Of a stretch of 59,782 bases of DNA, positions 59,098 through 59,782 are shown one piece after another (the first letter of the stretch is position 1; every line of letters begins with the position of its first letter). A program made the translations under genes and the position numbers. Source of the DNA: JAJXTN01 sp038230895 (GTDB lineage: Bacteria > Patescibacteriota > Saccharimonadia > Saccharimonadales > UBA4665); the NCBI GenBank assembly GCA_038230895.1, contig JBBRMJ010000007.1:1-59782 (forward strand), read 5' to 3'. The notes under the pieces were generated by a model. That model did not search any database. It was not told the origin of the DNA and was given only the letters and a program-made list of their open reading frames with translations.

Positions 59098-59226
59098 CGA
59101 GCGGATTAGCGGACTTCGTCCTTCTCCACTGCGGCGTGCTCGGAGTAAACTCCTGCGCGCGTCCTCGTTCCACGACCCACTGACCTACGCTGCTGTCGCA
59201 GCTGGTCCCTGGTTCAGCCGTTCGTA
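59098..59226. repeat. Dispersed repeat, inverted copy
   Basis: Reverse complement shares GTGGAGAAGGACGAAGTCCG, GAGTTTACTC and CGAGGACGCGCGCA with 44110-44292, without the two extra hairpins and without the tRNA tail. Confidence 0.7.
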
Positions 59227-59228
59227 AT

Positions 59229-59271
59229 TACCAACAAAAAAGCCCGAGACGGGCTCGGGCACTTTTGTTGG
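59229..59271. terminator. Long bidirectional hairpin terminator
   Basis: ACCAACAAAA...TTTTGTTGGT outer arms with GCCCGAG/CTCGGGC inner stem, and A/T runs between. Strong on both strands. Confidence 0.85.
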
Positions 59272-59394
59272 TAGGCGTGCTAGGAACGAATTGGAACCAA
59301 ATCAAACGAGAACTGATAGCTATGTGGCAGATAGTGAATAAGGTTAGGGAAGAAACTATTATTGCAGCCTAAGCGGGTGTCGTTGAACTAGACC
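59270..59394 (+). repeat. Three-copy repeat, copy C
   Basis: GGTAGGCGTGC, ACGAATTGGAACCAA, ACGAGAACTGATAG, ATGTGGCAGATAGT, end CGTTGAACT. The frame reads NWNQIKRELIAMWQIV. CTATTATTG/CAATAGTAG form an end hairpin as in B. The 310-bp gap before the EamA gene is filled by the 59098 repeat, the terminator and this repeat. Confidence 0.7.
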
Positions 59395-59627
59395 AATAGT
59401 AGGAGTAAGCCAGCTGTGACACCTAAAATTCCGAAAGCTTTCTGTTTGGACAGCTCGTCCTTAAACAAAAGAACTGCAAGAACGGTTACAAGAGATATAG
59501 ACCCCGCGTTTATGGCATTCACGTAACCAACATTAGGTGCGAGTTTAATGGCTTCAAATTGGCCTAGATTAAATAGCGTTGAGAAGATGCCTGCACCAAC
59601 AAAAAGTAGCCATGTTTGCTTACTCAT
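59388..59627 (-). CDS. Half-size EamA/DMT transporter (possibly a fragment)
   Basis: 79 aa with about three TM helices, matching the C-terminal part of an EamA domain (KLAPNVGYVNAINAGSISLVTVLAVLLFKDELSKQKAFGILGV). A full EamA protein has ten TM. It may be a small homo-oligomeric form or a remnant; the start has no strong ribosome-binding site. Confidence 0.6.
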   Translation of the reverse strand: MSKQTWLLFVGAGIFSTLFNLGQFEAIKLAPNVGYVNAINAGSISLVTVLAVLLFKDELSKQKAFGILGVTAGLLLLLV

Positions 59628-59719
59628 GGTTTTAAAGGTTCTGTCAGGCTCCCATTAAACTCAACAGGTAGTCTATTCTAGATAAGACTGCTACATTGGT
59701 TTAAATAAGGAGTTTCAAT

Positions 59720-59782
59720 ATGGCAAAAGGTATCCCAGTAGATCCCAGCCGCAAGGCTGAGATCGTAGCAAAGATACGTGAC
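59720..59782 (+). CDS. Start of a gene cut by the window edge
   Basis: ATG 59720 with AAGGAG 6-7 nt upstream; 21 codons are visible (MAKGIPVDPSRKAEIVAKIRD). The beginning recalls helix-turn-helix transposase OrfA-type proteins (basic, R-x-K-x-E-I-V), but too little is visible to decide. Confidence 0.5.
   Translation, partial: MAKGIPVDPSRKAEIVAKIRD

Noticed and set aside
57512..59394. Integron attC sites
   Set aside because: GTTGAAC fits the GTTRRRY core in copies A and C, but copy B does not, no RYYYAAC inverse core is at the left ends, gene directions alternate and no integrase is seen.
1..59782. CRISPR array, rRNA, complete insertion sequence or prophage
   Set aside because: No regularly spaced short direct repeats, no rRNA motifs, and no transposase or phage structural gene was seen; only the cut gene at 59720 hints at a transposase.

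Overview
Probable source: a member of the Candidate Phyla Radiation, most likely Candidatus Saccharibacteria (TM7). This rests on gene content, not on a marker gene. The window has a short archaeal-type AspRS, a MutY-like glycosylase without an Fe-S cluster, a class F/E-like sortase with an LAPDTG substrate, GtrA/UPF0016/DUF1345/DUF4383 membrane proteins, many small single-TM secreted proteins and a 64-aa basic protein that I associate with this group. The standard genetic code fits all long genes. Start codons often lie only 6-9 nt after a good -10 box, so many mRNAs look leaderless.

Layout. 1-1694: two cell-surface proteins, the first cut by the window edge. 1849-16127: cell-envelope polysaccharide locus (rmlA, rmlD, rmlC, rmlB for dTDP-rhamnose; phosphomannomutase; GDP-mannose pyrophosphorylase; glmS; a GT4 glycosyltransferase; a polyprenyl-phosphate sugar transferase; O-antigen-ligase/polymerase-like and GtrA proteins follow). 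A plus-strand island of Nudix-like genes (4286-7113), partly decayed, splits the rml genes. 17540-22329: palindromic repeats, a LexA-type DNA-binding protein without protease domain, then a cobalamin riboswitch with its own switching hairpin in front of an unrecognised Cys-rich protein, a zinc-ribbon peptide and nadD. 22237-34599: housekeeping and repair (DsbA-like, CBS/CNNM-like, aspS with a structured leader, a frameshifted malate/lactate dehydrogenase, an AbrB-Doc toxin-antitoxin pair, AlkA-like and MutY-like glycosylases, TsaC, MazG-like, Nudix, MurC). 34667-42707: membrane proteins, an ABC-2 exporter, Dus, and a pyrF-pyrE pair. 42708-44292: short genes, elongator and initiator tRNA-Met, and a repeat that carries a second copy of the initiator tRNA 3' end.

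44411-59782 is accessory in character. It holds a probable metal-handling group (Met/His/Cys-rich membrane protein, DUF305, YraQ-type permease with a His tail), a convergent sortase-substrate pair, a 29-aa gene with its own promoter and terminator, and a MarR-centred redox/copper cluster. In the latter, the divergent MarR/reductase promoter and the promoter of the following operon (helical-bundle protein, cupredoxin, ferric-reductase-like protein, CopC-like protein) share a nearly identical 26-bp operator. The right end carries three copies of an about 120-bp repeat, each separated by one gene (pilin-like, P-loop kinase, half-size EamA transporter), and the start of another gene.

How the genes work together: PMM/PGM and GMP make sugar-1-phosphates and GDP-mannose, RmlABCD makes dTDP-rhamnose, GlmS supplies glucosamine-6-phosphate, and the transferases and polymerase assemble a surface glycan. 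Sortase, secreted proteins and the pilin point to a cell surface built for contact with other cells. The best candidates for new biology are the B12 switch and its target, the MarR two-site regulon, and the gene-repeat-gene array at the right end.
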